Source: UBA11795 sp964652755
GTDB lineage: Bacteria; Chloroflexota; Dehalococcoidia; Lucifugimonadales; UBA826
Length of the DNA stretch: 21,039 bases
Direction of reading: 5' to 3'
Assembly (NCBI GenBank): GCA_964652755.1
Contig: CAZZBP010000033.1
Coordinates: 1-21,039, forward strand
A model generated the notes under the pieces. It saw only the letters and a list, made by a program, of their open reading frames with translations. It did not search any database and was not told the DNA's origin. The position numbers were made by a program, and so were the translations under genes. Shown here in pieces: positions 7,708 to 15,948 of this stretch (positions within the stretch are counted from its first letter, which is position 1; each line of letters starts with the position of its first letter).

Positions 7708-7992
7708 ATGTCAGAAGGTCATAATGAAAAAAGCAACAATGCTAATGTAGACATCACCGTCGACTCCAATCTGAGTGGCAAAGTCGTCGAAGCCGACGGA
7801 GGTGCGACCCTAGAGGTGAACAGCAATTTCGCGTCCCGTGCTTCCTTTAAAGGAACATTGACCGGCCGGCGTCTTCAGCAGGGGAACCCTCCGTGGAATT
7901 GGCTAGAGATTGGCAGTTTGACACTCAAACCAGATGACTTTAAAGAGGAATTTGTCTGGTGTGAAGAATCTTATATTTACGATATCGATTAG
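7708..7992 (+). CDS. Small unknown protein linked to the flavoenzyme gene
   Basis: 94 residues, not recognised. It starts 14 nt after the flavoprotein stop, on the same strand, so it is probably in the same transcript. The N-terminal 14 residues are polar (MSEGHNEKSNN). Then comes a region rich in alternating beta-type residues with SNLSGKVV, GGATLEVNSNFA and SFKGTLTG, and an acidic, aromatic C-terminus (NPPWNWLEIGSLTL, EEFVWCEESY). No signal peptide or membrane segment is present. The repeated small-residue/beta pattern suggests a compact beta-sheet fold. It may be a partner or specificity subunit of the flavoenzyme; that is inference from position only. Confidence 0.6.
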   Translation: MSEGHNEKSNNANVDITVDSNLSGKVVEADGGATLEVNSNFASRASFKGTLTGRRLQQGNPPWNWLEIGSLTLKPDDFKEEFVWCEESYIYDID

Positions 7993-8102
7993 TAGTTTTA
8001 ACCGTTCTCTCAGCGACAAGATCACGCTATTGTCGTCGCCCTCACTTACACTCACCATTACTGGACCGCAATTAAAATGTTGCCATCATAATTAACTTAG
8101 AT

Positions 8103-8735
8103 ATGGTACAAAAAAAAGGCTCCAACATTGAGATGCATGCCCATTCTTCGGATAAGTCTTTGGACAGTGGTGTGAGTGCAATCAAAATAATATTACAGGC
8201 AAAGGAAATAGGGCTTAGCGGAATTTGCCTTACAGAACATAACGCTCTTTGGGATAGTGAAGATATCTCGGAGTTAAGCGAGAAGTTTGAGATTAACGTC
8301 TTTCAGGGAATCGAATTAGGCACCAACATTGGTCACGTATTAGCTTATGGATTTGAAAGTTACCGACCCCAGATGCTTATGATAGATGAATTATTGAAAG
8401 AGGCTGAGGAGGAAGGAGCGGCACTAGTATTGGCACACCCGATGCGTCCAACCGGTTCTGACAGAAAGCCATCTATGCTGGAAATGAGTCAATGGTTTGA
8501 TGCACTGGAAGTTGTAAACGGTGATCACTCCGACAGTATTGATGGATATTACGTCAGGTTAGCCGAACAATTAAACCTGGGTGGAATCGGAGGTTCTGAT
8601 GCACATTCCATACAGGCTGTAGGAAGGGTAACGACGTTGTTTGATCATACAGTCAATGATTTAAGCACCCTTATCAGTGAACTGCGACAACATAATGTCC
8701 GTCCCTTAGATTTTCGTAAGTCCAATCCTGAATAG
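8103..8735 (+). CDS. PHP-domain metal-dependent phosphoesterase
   Basis: 210-residue polymerase-and-histidinol-phosphatase (PHP) family hydrolase, the trinuclear-metal fold that removes phosphate from small molecules or nucleotides. All the usual ligand motifs are there in order: MHAHS (H12, H14), LTEHN (E45, H46), QGIELGTNIGHV (E71, H78), VLAHPMRP (H112) and GGSDAHS (D166, H168). With a complete ligand set it should be active. It is a short single-domain form without an insert domain. Start ATG at 8103 has no clear ribosome site, so a leaderless transcript is possible. The gaps to both neighbours are about 100 nt and suggest its own unit. Substrate not predictable. Confidence 0.9.
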   Translation: MVQKKGSNIEMHAHSSDKSLDSGVSAIKIILQAKEIGLSGICLTEHNALWDSEDISELSEKFEINVFQGIELGTNIGHVLAYGFESYRPQMLMIDELLKEAEEEGAALVLAHPMRPTGSDRKPSMLEMSQWFDALEVVNGDHSDSIDGYYVRLAEQLNLGGIGGSDAHSIQAVGRVTTLFDHTVNDLSTLISELRQHNVRPLDFRKSNPE

Positions 8736-8832
8736 CTCTATTAAAAATGGCTTTAGCTGGACCAAGCTGAAACGAATAAGGTCTGTTTAAAGACTAGGCT
8801 CCACTATCAGCGTGTTTTAACCCATATAACAA

Positions 8833-10509
8833 GTGTTAGCTAAGAATGAAATGAAAGTTATTTACCAAAACATAAGACACTCACTTGTGTATAAAAAGCA
8901 GTTATTTTTTTCAAACCAAGGTCTAGCGATTCCTCTCCTCTTAGCGTGCATGGTATGGGCAACAATCAGCGTATACGCCGCGGGCAGTTTTGAATTTTCA
9001 GAAGGTGAGGACGAAGTAATCGGTGTTATAAATGCGATGAGAGTCGCAGACTCGTACCATAATGCTTTCTCCCTGCTAGCGGCCTTAACACTTGAACGTC
9101 CTCCGTTGTCATACCTTGCGGGAGTCCCATTGCTGTGGTTCTTGCCAGTGACTGAATTCACATTACGTTTACCCTATGTTGTTTTCGGAATTTTGCAATT
9201 GCCACTCGTATTCGCAATTTCCTATCATCTTTTTGGGCGACGGGCCAGTGGAGTCGCAACAGTCCTGTTTATCAGCTCCGGAATCTTTGCTATAAACCGA
9301 TTGACTCTAGGGATCAGCGTGTTCATTTTCCTCGAATTACTTGCGTTTTACTGGTTTATTTCATTTGCCAAGTATGGAAAAAAGAATCGCATCGTATGGT
9401 CATTCTTAGCAACGCTTGCCGCAACGCTCACATTTCAGGACGGGGCTATGTTCGCTCTTTCACTTGGATTTATGGCAGTGATTGTGTCTGGGTTAAGCCG
9501 CGAAGTTGTAACGGGGATTAGCCTATACGTTTTTGGTCTTATTACTTATGCCATGACTGTGATCTGTAGTTACTATTTTCAGGCTCTTTGGTTTGGTCAT
9601 GATTTTCATTTTTTCGAAATAGGCGCAATAGACCATTTGATCGGCCGGTCAGGGGGACTCCATCCCTCTAACATCCTTAACTTCGAATACTTCCAAACAA
9701 TTGCCTATTACATTTCGGTGCCACTAAGTGCATTATTGTTAATCGGCCTGTTATTGGTCGTAGTCAACTTCCGACGGTCTCAAAGAATTGGCATATATTG
9801 GGCTATAGGATTCGTGTTACCACACTTATTGGTATGGCAATTTTTATCTTCTCGTTTGGAACATCCTGTTTTTATTTTCCCGATATTTTCTATATTAGCT
9901 GCCGTCGGACTATGCCACGCCTTTGATGTTTTAAAGAACAAAATAATGAAAGTTTTTAGTGTTCTGTTGGTGGTAGGTGTACTTTTGGTCTCTTTTTGTT
10001 GGAACCAGATTTACTTCAACCATCCAAATTGGGCTGTTCAGTCAGGAAAATATAAATTTATATATGAATTACAACAAATGTTCCCTCGCGGGCACGGTAT
10101 GCTGCAGGTATCTGGATACAGAACGGCTGCATTCTTGGTAAGAGAAATTGGGAGCCCCGCAAACAAGATATTTTTGCCTGACGGAATGTCGGGTGCCATC
10201 GGATATTATTCTGCTCGTACGGTAGAAACTTTGCCTACAGGTCAGACAAAAACCGGCGATTTACAATCCTTGGATGGATTCTTAGTGTTGCCCTATGGTT
10301 CTAATTTCCTCTCACAAAATTGGAAGTTACTAGAAAATCATGACACTTATCAAATAAACAAAAAAGATAGACCCTTGCTTCTCATATTTGATATCCGTAA
10401 GGATAAATTGAAGTCTTTCAAAACCCTGTCACTAGACGTAGAAGATTTTGATAAGCGTTTCACTGACAGATATAACTCCTTATCAGATTTTTTGATCCTA
10501 TCCAAATAA
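8833..10509 (+). CDS. GT39/ArnT-like membrane glycosyltransferase
   Basis: 558-residue polytopic membrane protein of the GT-C type (dolichyl-phosphate-mannose mannosyltransferase/ArnT-like), which uses a lipid-linked sugar on the outer face of the cytoplasmic membrane. A first hydrophobic segment at about 31-51 is followed by an acidic loop EGEDE (57-61), where this family keeps its catalytic acid. Then come ERPPLSYLAGVPLLWFLP and LRLPYVVFGILQL, typical of GT39, a series of membrane helices to about residue 390 with LEHPVFIFP (342-350) before a late helix, and a soluble C-terminal domain of about 160 residues. The start could be GTG at 8833 or ATG at 8851 (residue 7); neither has a good ribosome site. 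Acceptor and sugar unknown. Confidence 0.82.
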   Translation: MLAKNEMKVIYQNIRHSLVYKKQLFFSNQGLAIPLLLACMVWATISVYAAGSFEFSEGEDEVIGVINAMRVADSYHNAFSLLAALTLERPPLSYLAGVPLLWFLPVTEFTLRLPYVVFGILQLPLVFAISYHLFGRRASGVATVLFISSGIFAINRLTLGISVFIFLELLAFYWFISFAKYGKKNRIVWSFLATLAATLTFQDGAMFALSLGFMAVIVSGLSREVVTGISLYVFGLITYAMTVICSYYFQALWFGHDFHFFEIGAIDHLIGRSGGLHPSNILNFEYFQTIAYYISVPLSALLLIGLLLVVVNFRRSQRIGIYWAIGFVLPHLLVWQFLSSRLEHPVFIFPIFSILAAVGLCHAFDVLKNKIMKVFSVLLVVGVLLVSFCWNQIYFNHPNWAVQSGKYKFIYELQQMFPRGHGMLQVSGYRTAAFLVREIGSPANKIFLPDGMSGAIGYYSARTVETLPTGQTKTGDLQSLDGFLVLPYGSNFLSQNWKLLENHDTYQINKKDRPLLLIFDIRKDKLKSFKTLSLDVEDFDKRFTDRYNSLSDFLILSK

Positions 10510-10624
10510 AAACTATGGCAGAAACCCTTAACCATTCCTATGGGTCATATGAATCCACCTATATATGGTGTAATCCTCCCGGTGATTGAAGGTTTCGATA
10601 TAACATACACTTAGTCTCCAAAAA

Positions 10625-10641
10625 AGAGGTGTAATGTAATG
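10625..10641 (+). promoter_or_regulatory. Ribosome site and AUG-stop element overlapping the ggt start
   Basis: AGAGGT (10625-10630) precedes the string ATGTAATG. An ATG at 10634-10636 is followed at once by TAA (10637-10639), whose last A is the first base of the ggt start ATG (10639-10641). A ribosome could start on the first AUG, stop at once and restart, so the element may tune ggt translation. It may also be chance. Confidence 0.5.
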
Positions 10642-12387
10642 TCAACGCAGATATCAACGTATAGGCCTCCAGTTATGGGAAGAACACACATGGTCTCGGC
10701 GGGCCATTACCTAGCAGCTTCCGCGGGTTACAGGATACTGGAACAGGGAGGGAATGCTGTTGATGCCGGTGTCGCATCTGGCATTGCCATAAACGTTACC
10801 TTACCAAACGCAACAAATTTCGGTGGTGTGGCTCCGATAATGATTTATATGTCGGATACAGATCAGGTCAACACCATTAGCGGACTGGGAAGATGGCCGA
10901 AAGCTACATCTCGAGATTTTTTCATTGACAAACTTGATGGTGACATTCCTAGGGGAATTCACAGAACTATCGTTCCATCGGCACCAGACGCTTGGCTCAC
11001 GGCGATAGAGAAATTTGGAACCCTGTCTCTCAGAGAGATCCTACAGCCGGCATTGGAACTTGCCCGGGACGGTTTCCCTATTTCCAGCACCACAGCCGGA
11101 GTGCTGAAAAGACTGTCCACTTCCGTGGATAAAGAGTCAGAGGAATGGCGATCTACGTTCGACCTATTCGCTAGAAACGGAAAAATTCTTGATGAGGGAG
11201 ATGTGCTCGTTCAGCCAGAACTCGCGCGGACATTCGAAAGGCTGATTAACGTTGAAGAGAAAAACCTAAACTTAGGTCGAGAGATCGCAATACGTGCCGC
11301 ACGAGACCATTTTTACAAAGGTGAAATCGCGGAAGAACTAGTTAACTATAGCAAGAGTCTCGGGGGACGACTCTCAATGAGCGACATGGCTGAATTCCAA
11401 GTCGCGATTGAAAGACCAACTTGTGCAAAATATAAAAACTTCGACATACTAACTTGCGGCCCGTGGTCCCAGGGTCCCGTGACTGCACAGGTTCTTCAAA
11501 TGCTTGAGAAGGACGACATAGCGTCAATGTATCCGAATAGCCCTGACTACATTCACCTCTTATCTCAGGCTTTGAATCTCTCCTTCTCGGACCGTCACCA
11601 TTACTATGGAGATCCTGATTTCGTCGAAGTGCCCATAACGGGCCTCTTGTCACCAGAATATACAACTCTACAACGATCCAGGATTTCATCGGAGTTCGCT
11701 TTTGCTGAAATGCCTAGCCCGGGAGACCCGTGGGCTTATGAGGATAAAGAGAAGACCAATTCGGTAGGGAAAAAACCCCCTTTCAATCCGGATAGACTCG
11801 AACAAGATACTTCCTATACATGCGTGGTCGATAGCTGGGGAAACTCTTTTTCTGCGACACCAAGTGATGCCGTCTTCGGTTCCCCAATTGTACCTAGCCT
11901 AGGAATAATGATTTCGTCACGTGGCACGCAGAGTTGGCTTGAAGAAGGACATCCATCATCTGTAGCCCCATGGAAGAGGCCAAGGCTCACTCCCAATCCC
12001 GCTATGGCATTTAAAAACAATAAATTATTCATGCCATTCGGGACGCCTGGAGGGGACGCTCAATGCCCAGCTATGATACAAACTTTCCTAAACATAGTTG
12101 AATTTGGTATGAATCCTCAAGAAGCGATCGAGGCTCCAAGATTTGTACCATGGAATTATCCAAACTCTTTCTGGCCTCATGCCTATTACCCAGGACTAAT
12201 CCACCTCGAAGGCAGAATCGCACGAGAAGTTGGTCGGGAACTTTCTCGCAGGGGACACAAAGTAAAGTACCTTGACGACTGGTCTGCAAGTATGGGCGCA
12301 ATGTCCGCTATTGTGGTCAATCAGGAAAACGGCTCCTTAAGTGCAGGAGCAGATCCTAGAAGAGATGCCTATGCGATAGGGAGGTAG
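10639..12387 (+). CDS. ggt: Gamma-glutamyltransferase-like Ntn hydrolase
   Basis: 582-residue gamma-glutamyltransferase family protein. The family cuts gamma-glutamyl bonds (glutathione and related amides) after splitting itself into large and small subunits. Marks: HYLAASAGYRILEQGGNAVDAG at the N-terminus, ATNFGGVAP, GLGRWPKATSRDFF, PSAPDAWLTAIEKFGTLSLR, then the processing site LEQD/TSYTCVVDSWGNSF, where T391 is the expected nucleophile exposed by self-cleavage. Further on are PWKRPRLTPNPAM and GTPGGDAQ. The small-subunit sequence differs from classical enzymes (SSRGTQSW region in place of the MDDFS block), so it belongs to the wider GGT-like group and may use another amide. No signal peptide, unlike the periplasmic enzymes, so it is probably cytoplasmic. 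Ribosome site AGAGGT is 8 nt before ATG. Confidence 0.88.
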   Translation: MSTQISTYRPPVMGRTHMVSAGHYLAASAGYRILEQGGNAVDAGVASGIAINVTLPNATNFGGVAPIMIYMSDTDQVNTISGLGRWPKATSRDFFIDKLDGDIPRGIHRTIVPSAPDAWLTAIEKFGTLSLREILQPALELARDGFPISSTTAGVLKRLSTSVDKESEEWRSTFDLFARNGKILDEGDVLVQPELARTFERLINVEEKNLNLGREIAIRAARDHFYKGEIAEELVNYSKSLGGRLSMSDMAEFQVAIERPTCAKYKNFDILTCGPWSQGPVTAQVLQMLEKDDIASMYPNSPDYIHLLSQALNLSFSDRHHYYGDPDFVEVPITGLLSPEYTTLQRSRISSEFAFAEMPSPGDPWAYEDKEKTNSVGKKPPFNPDRLEQDTSYTCVVDSWGNSFSATPSDAVFGSPIVPSLGIMISSRGTQSWLEEGHPSSVAPWKRPRLTPNPAMAFKNNKLFMPFGTPGGDAQCPAMIQTFLNIVEFGMNPQEAIEAPRFVPWNYPNSFWPHAYYPGLIHLEGRIAREVGRELSRRGHKVKYLDDWSASMGAMSAIVVNQENGSLSAGADPRRDAYAIGR

Positions 12388-12518
12388 ATATTGGGACAAG
12401 TCCGTGATTTCCCACTCGGTTGACTCCCTCCGATTTCACCGTCCTGTTTCGAAGAGTGTCTATTGGCTCAAGCATATTAGTTGCCTACGTAGTTCTTTGT
12501 TGAAAGGATCAACAGTAA

Positions 12519-13229
12519 GTGTCTGAGCATCTACCCAATTTCGACACTATAGTTCAAGATGTACTCACCGTATGTACTTACACCGAGTTTGCTCCTTTTA
12601 CATATGAAGAACGAGGCGAAATTAAGGGATCAGATATTCTGTTGCTCAAACTTTTTGCGAGGGAAATGGGTCTCAACACCAATTTCATACAAAAGCCATT
12701 TAATGGACTTTGGAATACGCCGGGTAATGGTGAATGTGATGTGGCCGCTGCAGGAATGATGGATCGAGAGGAACGTATTCTGGGGAAAAGTGGTGTATGG
12801 AGTCGGTCATACATGTTGGTCAAACGTTCGCTACTAATCCGTAGGGCCGATGCGACTATTCTTAAAGGCCCTGATGATTTTGCCGGCAGGAAAATCGTGG
12901 TTACTCCCGAATCGACTGCCCATATTGACGCCAACGAGAGATACCTCCCCATGGGAGCCACAATAATCCCTTCAGTCCCATCGCAAGACGAAATCGTCGG
13001 CCAAATTCTTGCTCATGCGGTTGACGCTTTCGGGGAGGGGAATGTAAGTAACGAATATCTTGCAAACAAATATGTGGACCGGGACGGTATTCCACTACTT
13101 ATGTTGGCAGATATCCACGAAATGGAGATCCCTGAAGCTCTACAATTTGCCGTACGTTCCAAAGATAAGAGATTATTAAACTGCCTGAACGACTTTATAA
13201 GTAGATACAAAACGTTATCCAAGACCTAA
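12519..13229 (+). CDS. Family-3 solute-binding-type protein without signal peptide
   Basis: 236 residues with the fold marks of bacterial solute-binding protein family 3 (amino-acid/polar ligand binding): LTVCTYTEFAPFTYEERGEIKGSDILLLKLFAREMG at the start (quoted parts: TEFAPFTY, GSDILLLK), the CDVAAAGMMDREERI block, GPDDFAGRKIVVTPEST between lobes, and a C-terminal helix. Such proteins normally carry a signal or lipoprotein peptide. Here a stop (TAA 12516-12518) lies directly before the GTG start at 12519, so no signal can be coded upstream, and the protein is just the length of a mature domain. AAAGGAT at 12503-12509 is a fair ribosome site. No permease or ATPase genes are near. It may be a cytoplasmic ligand sensor or an enzyme-like relative rather than an ABC importer part. 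Confidence 0.75.
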   Translation: MSEHLPNFDTIVQDVLTVCTYTEFAPFTYEERGEIKGSDILLLKLFAREMGLNTNFIQKPFNGLWNTPGNGECDVAAAGMMDREERILGKSGVWSRSYMLVKRSLLIRRADATILKGPDDFAGRKIVVTPESTAHIDANERYLPMGATIIPSVPSQDEIVGQILAHAVDAFGEGNVSNEYLANKYVDRDGIPLLMLADIHEMEIPEALQFAVRSKDKRLLNCLNDFISRYKTLSKT

Positions 13230-13233
13230 GTGA

Positions 13234-13610
13234 TATAGGAAAGAAGTAGGTTTCGGTAGGGGCGCCCCGGTTGGAGATAAATTAGAGATCTGGGTAGGTG
13301 ATCATAATGATTCAGATGAGATCTACAAAGAATGAATGCAGGTAATAATTCTGGGTCTAATAAGTGATTTCCTAAGTTTTAGGGATCATGATTATTCCTC
13401 AGAAAACCTTTGGGTGAAGTTGAAACATTTTCAGCATCCCCACCCCCATTTTTGGATCGTCGAAAGCCCAATTAAAGTTGCCACCATGGGTTCAAATCTT
13501 ATTACAAAAGAGACCATACAGGACCTACCGTCTACCATGAAGAAGCCGTCAGAACTATGAAAGTAGTGGCAAATGAGTTCGTCGAACAACAGCCAAGTGT
13601 AAATAATTGA
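13234..13610 (+). pseudogene. Remnant of an unidentified gene, one stop and one frameshift
   Basis: From 13234 an open frame reads KEVGFGRGAPVGDKLEIWVG and continues to a TGA at 13333-13335. The same frame goes on from ATG 13336 with FLSFRDHDYSSENLWVK and HPHPHFWIVESPIKVATMG, ending at 13560. From 13476 another frame reads GFKSYYKRDHTGPTVYHEEA and ends with TGA at 13608-13610. Joined near ATGGGTTC, where one base would be lost or gained, these give a plausible protein C-terminus. I do not recognise the family. It fills most of the 415-bp space between the solute-binding-type gene and the dehalogenase. The pieces could also be chance frames; the way they join argues for a decayed gene. Confidence 0.4.
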
Positions 13611-13644
13611 AGTAAAAATAGGCCAATATTTTGAGGTTAGAGAT

Positions 13645-14529
13645 ATGTCCAATGACAATCCTGAGAAATTCATATATTCCAAAAAGTACAAGTCGATATT
13701 GGGAAAGAATATGGCTTATATTGAGGCTGGAGAAGGAGATCCCATAGTTTTTCTTCATGGAAATCCAACGTCCTCCTATTTATGGCGAAATATCATCCCA
13801 TACGTTTCCGATCTAGGTAGGGTCATTGCTCCAGATCTTATAGGAATGGGGGACTCGGAAAAGCTGGACGACCCGGGTCCTGATAGCTATACCTTTCAAG
13901 AGCATGCCGAATATCTCTATACGTTACTAGAGGAATTGGAACTGGAAAATGTGACGTTCGTTGTACATGATTGGGGTTCAGCACTTGGGTTTCATTGGAC
14001 CATGTTAAACGCTTCAAAAGTTAAAAGCATAATCTATATGGAAGCAATAACGGGACCGATTGAAACTTGGGATGATTGGCCTGAGGTGGCAAGGAATATA
14101 TTTCAGGCTTTTCGGTCAGATGCAGGCGAAGGGCTGATTCTCGAAAAAAACATCTTCGTTGAAAGAATTCTGGCAGGAGACGGCAACGTAAGCGCTACCG
14201 ATATGGAGATTTATTTAAGACCCTATGAGAGACCAGGGGAAGATCGCAGACCAACCCTCACCTGGCCAAGAGAGATTCCTATTGCAGGAGAACCCAAGAC
14301 TCTTGTAGATATCTCCTCAGACTACGCCAAATTTATGAGTAATAGTCCAATACCAAAATTGTTCATAAATGCCAATCCTGGATCGATACTGGTAGGACCG
14401 CAAAGAGAGAGAGCCCGTCTGTGGCTGAATCAAACAGAGGTTACAGTAAAAGGAGGACATTTCATTCAGGAAATCTCTCCTGACAAAATTGGTCATCATA
14501 TAAGGGAGTTTTTAGTTAGGAATCCTTAA
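13645..14529 (+). CDS. dhaA: Haloalkane dehalogenase, HLD-II type
   Basis: Alpha/beta-hydrolase of 294 residues that hydrolyses carbon-halogen bonds of haloalkanes to alcohol plus halide in the cytoplasm. The full active-site set of the HLD-II (DhaA/LinB) group is visible: HGNPTSSYLWRN with halide-binding N40, VHDWGSALGFHW with nucleophile D109 and halide-binding W110, MEAI with the catalytic acid E133 after strand beta-6, and KGGHF with the base H272. The cap end RRPTLTWPREIPIAGEP is also typical of HLD-II. Length fits the family. Ribosome site GAGG at 13633-13636 is 8 nt before ATG. It stands alone between a gene remnant and an MFS gene 206 bp downstream, with no dehalogenase regulator beside it. 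Substrate range is not predictable. Confidence 0.93.
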   Translation: MSNDNPEKFIYSKKYKSILGKNMAYIEAGEGDPIVFLHGNPTSSYLWRNIIPYVSDLGRVIAPDLIGMGDSEKLDDPGPDSYTFQEHAEYLYTLLEELELENVTFVVHDWGSALGFHWTMLNASKVKSIIYMEAITGPIETWDDWPEVARNIFQAFRSDAGEGLILEKNIFVERILAGDGNVSATDMEIYLRPYERPGEDRRPTLTWPREIPIAGEPKTLVDISSDYAKFMSNSPIPKLFINANPGSILVGPQRERARLWLNQTEVTVKGGHFIQEISPDKIGHHIREFLVRNP

Positions 14530-14537
14530 AATTTTTT

Positions 14538-14560
14538 ACGAATAGTTCGTTTTCTTAGCA
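14538..14560 (+). terminator. Weak terminator candidate after the dehalogenase
   Basis: ACGAA (14538-14542) and TTCGT (14546-14550) form a short stem with a 3-nt loop, followed by a T-rich stretch (TTTCTT). It lies 9 nt after the dehalogenase stop. The stem is only 5 bp and AT-rich, so the call is weak. Confidence 0.3.
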
Positions 14561-14715
14561 GGGTAAAACCTAGGCCCTTATCAATACTTTTCTTAAATAA
14601 CACCGTTGAACCGTATGCGTTTGTACCTTCTTTGAGGAGTACTTTAACTCCTATAGACTTATACCGACCCTCGTTCCGATGCCATAACAAAGTGATTCCA
14701 AATAAAGTACAACTT

Positions 14716-14730
14716 TATACCCGGGGTATA
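14716..14730. promoter_or_regulatory. Perfect palindrome before the MFS start, candidate operator
   Basis: TATACCCGGGGTATA is a perfect 7+1+7 inverted repeat ending 5 nt before the GTG start of the MFS gene, where a ribosome site would lie. It may be an operator for a repressor or a small RNA hairpin covering the start. The ATACCC/GGGTAT halves recall sites described for CsoR/RcnR-type regulators, but no such gene is in the window; this likeness is inference. Confidence 0.45.
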
Positions 14731-14735
14731 CCTTC

Positions 14736-15917
14736 GTGAGCAAGCCGATCCTAATTATGGGCCTTGCTGACTTCCTAGTCAGGTCTGCTTATCAAATGGG
14801 AAAGACACCCCTCTTACCTATATTCGCAGCCTCACTCGGAGCAAGTGATTCCTTCGTAGGGCTCATAGTTTCTGTTTCCACCCTGACTGGCATGATCTTC
14901 AAACCCGTTATAGGATTCCTCTCTGACATTTGGGGACGAAAATCTTGGTTGCTTATTGGCACTGCTTTTTTTACTTTTATGCCATTTATTTATACATTCG
15001 TCGACTCCACCCAAACGCTCTTCATTGTTAGGCTTATTCATGGTTTCGCTACAGCAGTATACGGACCTGTCTCCCTCGCTTACGTCGTAGAAAGTGCTAG
15101 GTATAAGAAAGGTGAGCTGCTTGGCTGGTTTGGAATCGCTAAAACCTCTGGATATGTAATTGGGCCCCTATCAGCCGGCTGGTTATTACTACATCTAGGT
15201 CCTGAGGAAGTTTTCACAGTAATTGGAATCCTGAGCTCTATAGCATTTCTTCCGGTTTTGCTTTTACCTGAAAACAAACAATTGAGGCAAGATATAAGAG
15301 TTTTCTCGTTACCAAAAAAATTCCTATCTGCCATGCGATTTGGCGCGGAAAGCTCAGTTGTCTGGATATCAGGAGCGCTTGAGGGATGGGTGTATTTAAC
15401 CGTCTATGCTGTTAAAGCATTCCTACCGATTTATGGCCTCACAGAAGGTTTTAATGTTTTCCAAGTCGGCATTTTTTTTGCCCTACAAGAGCTGGTTCAC
15501 ATAATAGTTAATCCTATGGGTGGCAGACTAGGAGATAAGTACGGCTATCTATTGACAGTAATTATCGGAATGATAATTATGGCATGTGCAATATTCTATA
15601 TACCTTCAGCGAAGCATTTATTCACTCTGTTGGCTATCGCTTCGGTAATCGGCGTGGGCCAGGCTTTGATCTTTCCTTCCACATTAGCCATGATAAGTCT
15701 CCGTTTCACAGGGAAGGGAATCGCCACTGGAATGGCGATCTGTGGATCACTAAAAAATGCGGGAAAGATAGCCGGTCCAATTACGGCAGGTCTGCTCATC
15801 ACAGCTTTTGATTACGAGTTGACCCTAAGAGGAATGGGATTATTCCTTGCCTCATCATCTTTGGTTTTGGTTGTTGCACTTAAACTTAGATACGATCCAA
15901 CCAAGACACATCTGTAA
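14736..15917 (+). CDS. MFS transporter
   Basis: 393-residue major facilitator superfamily membrane protein, by its hydrophobic pattern about 12 helices. Motif A between helices 2 and 3 is clear: GFLSDIWGRK (60-69, with G60, D64, G67, R68 and K69), and the matching second-half loop reads GGRLGDKYG. The segment GYVIGPLSAGWLLL in helix 5 resembles motif C (GxxxGPxxGG), which is typical of drug/proton antiporters, so export is more likely than uptake. The start GTG at 14736 has no usual ribosome site; a perfect palindrome lies there instead. Its 3' end faces the large minus-strand propeller gene with only 31 bp between the two stops. Substrate unknown. Confidence 0.88.
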   Translation: MSKPILIMGLADFLVRSAYQMGKTPLLPIFAASLGASDSFVGLIVSVSTLTGMIFKPVIGFLSDIWGRKSWLLIGTAFFTFMPFIYTFVDSTQTLFIVRLIHGFATAVYGPVSLAYVVESARYKKGELLGWFGIAKTSGYVIGPLSAGWLLLHLGPEEVFTVIGILSSIAFLPVLLLPENKQLRQDIRVFSLPKKFLSAMRFGAESSVVWISGALEGWVYLTVYAVKAFLPIYGLTEGFNVFQVGIFFALQELVHIIVNPMGGRLGDKYGYLLTVIIGMIIMACAIFYIPSAKHLFTLLAIASVIGVGQALIFPSTLAMISLRFTGKGIATGMAICGSLKNAGKIAGPITAGLLITAFDYELTLRGMGLFLASSSLVLVVALKLRYDPTKTHL

Positions 15918-15948
15918 ACTAAACCCGGATCCTGGTCACGGCACTCTA

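Noticed and set aside
8014..8035. CGACAA / TTGTCG inverted repeat after the small unknown gene
   Set aside because: Only 6 bp with a 10-nt loop and no T tract, so it is too weak for a terminator call.
12578..12961. 127-codon minus-strand frame opposite the solute-binding-type gene
   Set aside because: No recognisable motif; the plus strand carries clear family-3 binding-protein sequence.
13486..13502. GGTTCAAATC string resembling a tRNA T-arm
   Set aside because: The stem pairs only with two G-T wobbles, and no anticodon arm, D-arm or acceptor stem fits upstream. The region reads better as a gene remnant.
13615..13632. AAAATA / TATTTT inverted repeat before the dehalogenase
   Set aside because: Purely A/T arms of 6 bp are expected by chance in an AT-leaning leader.
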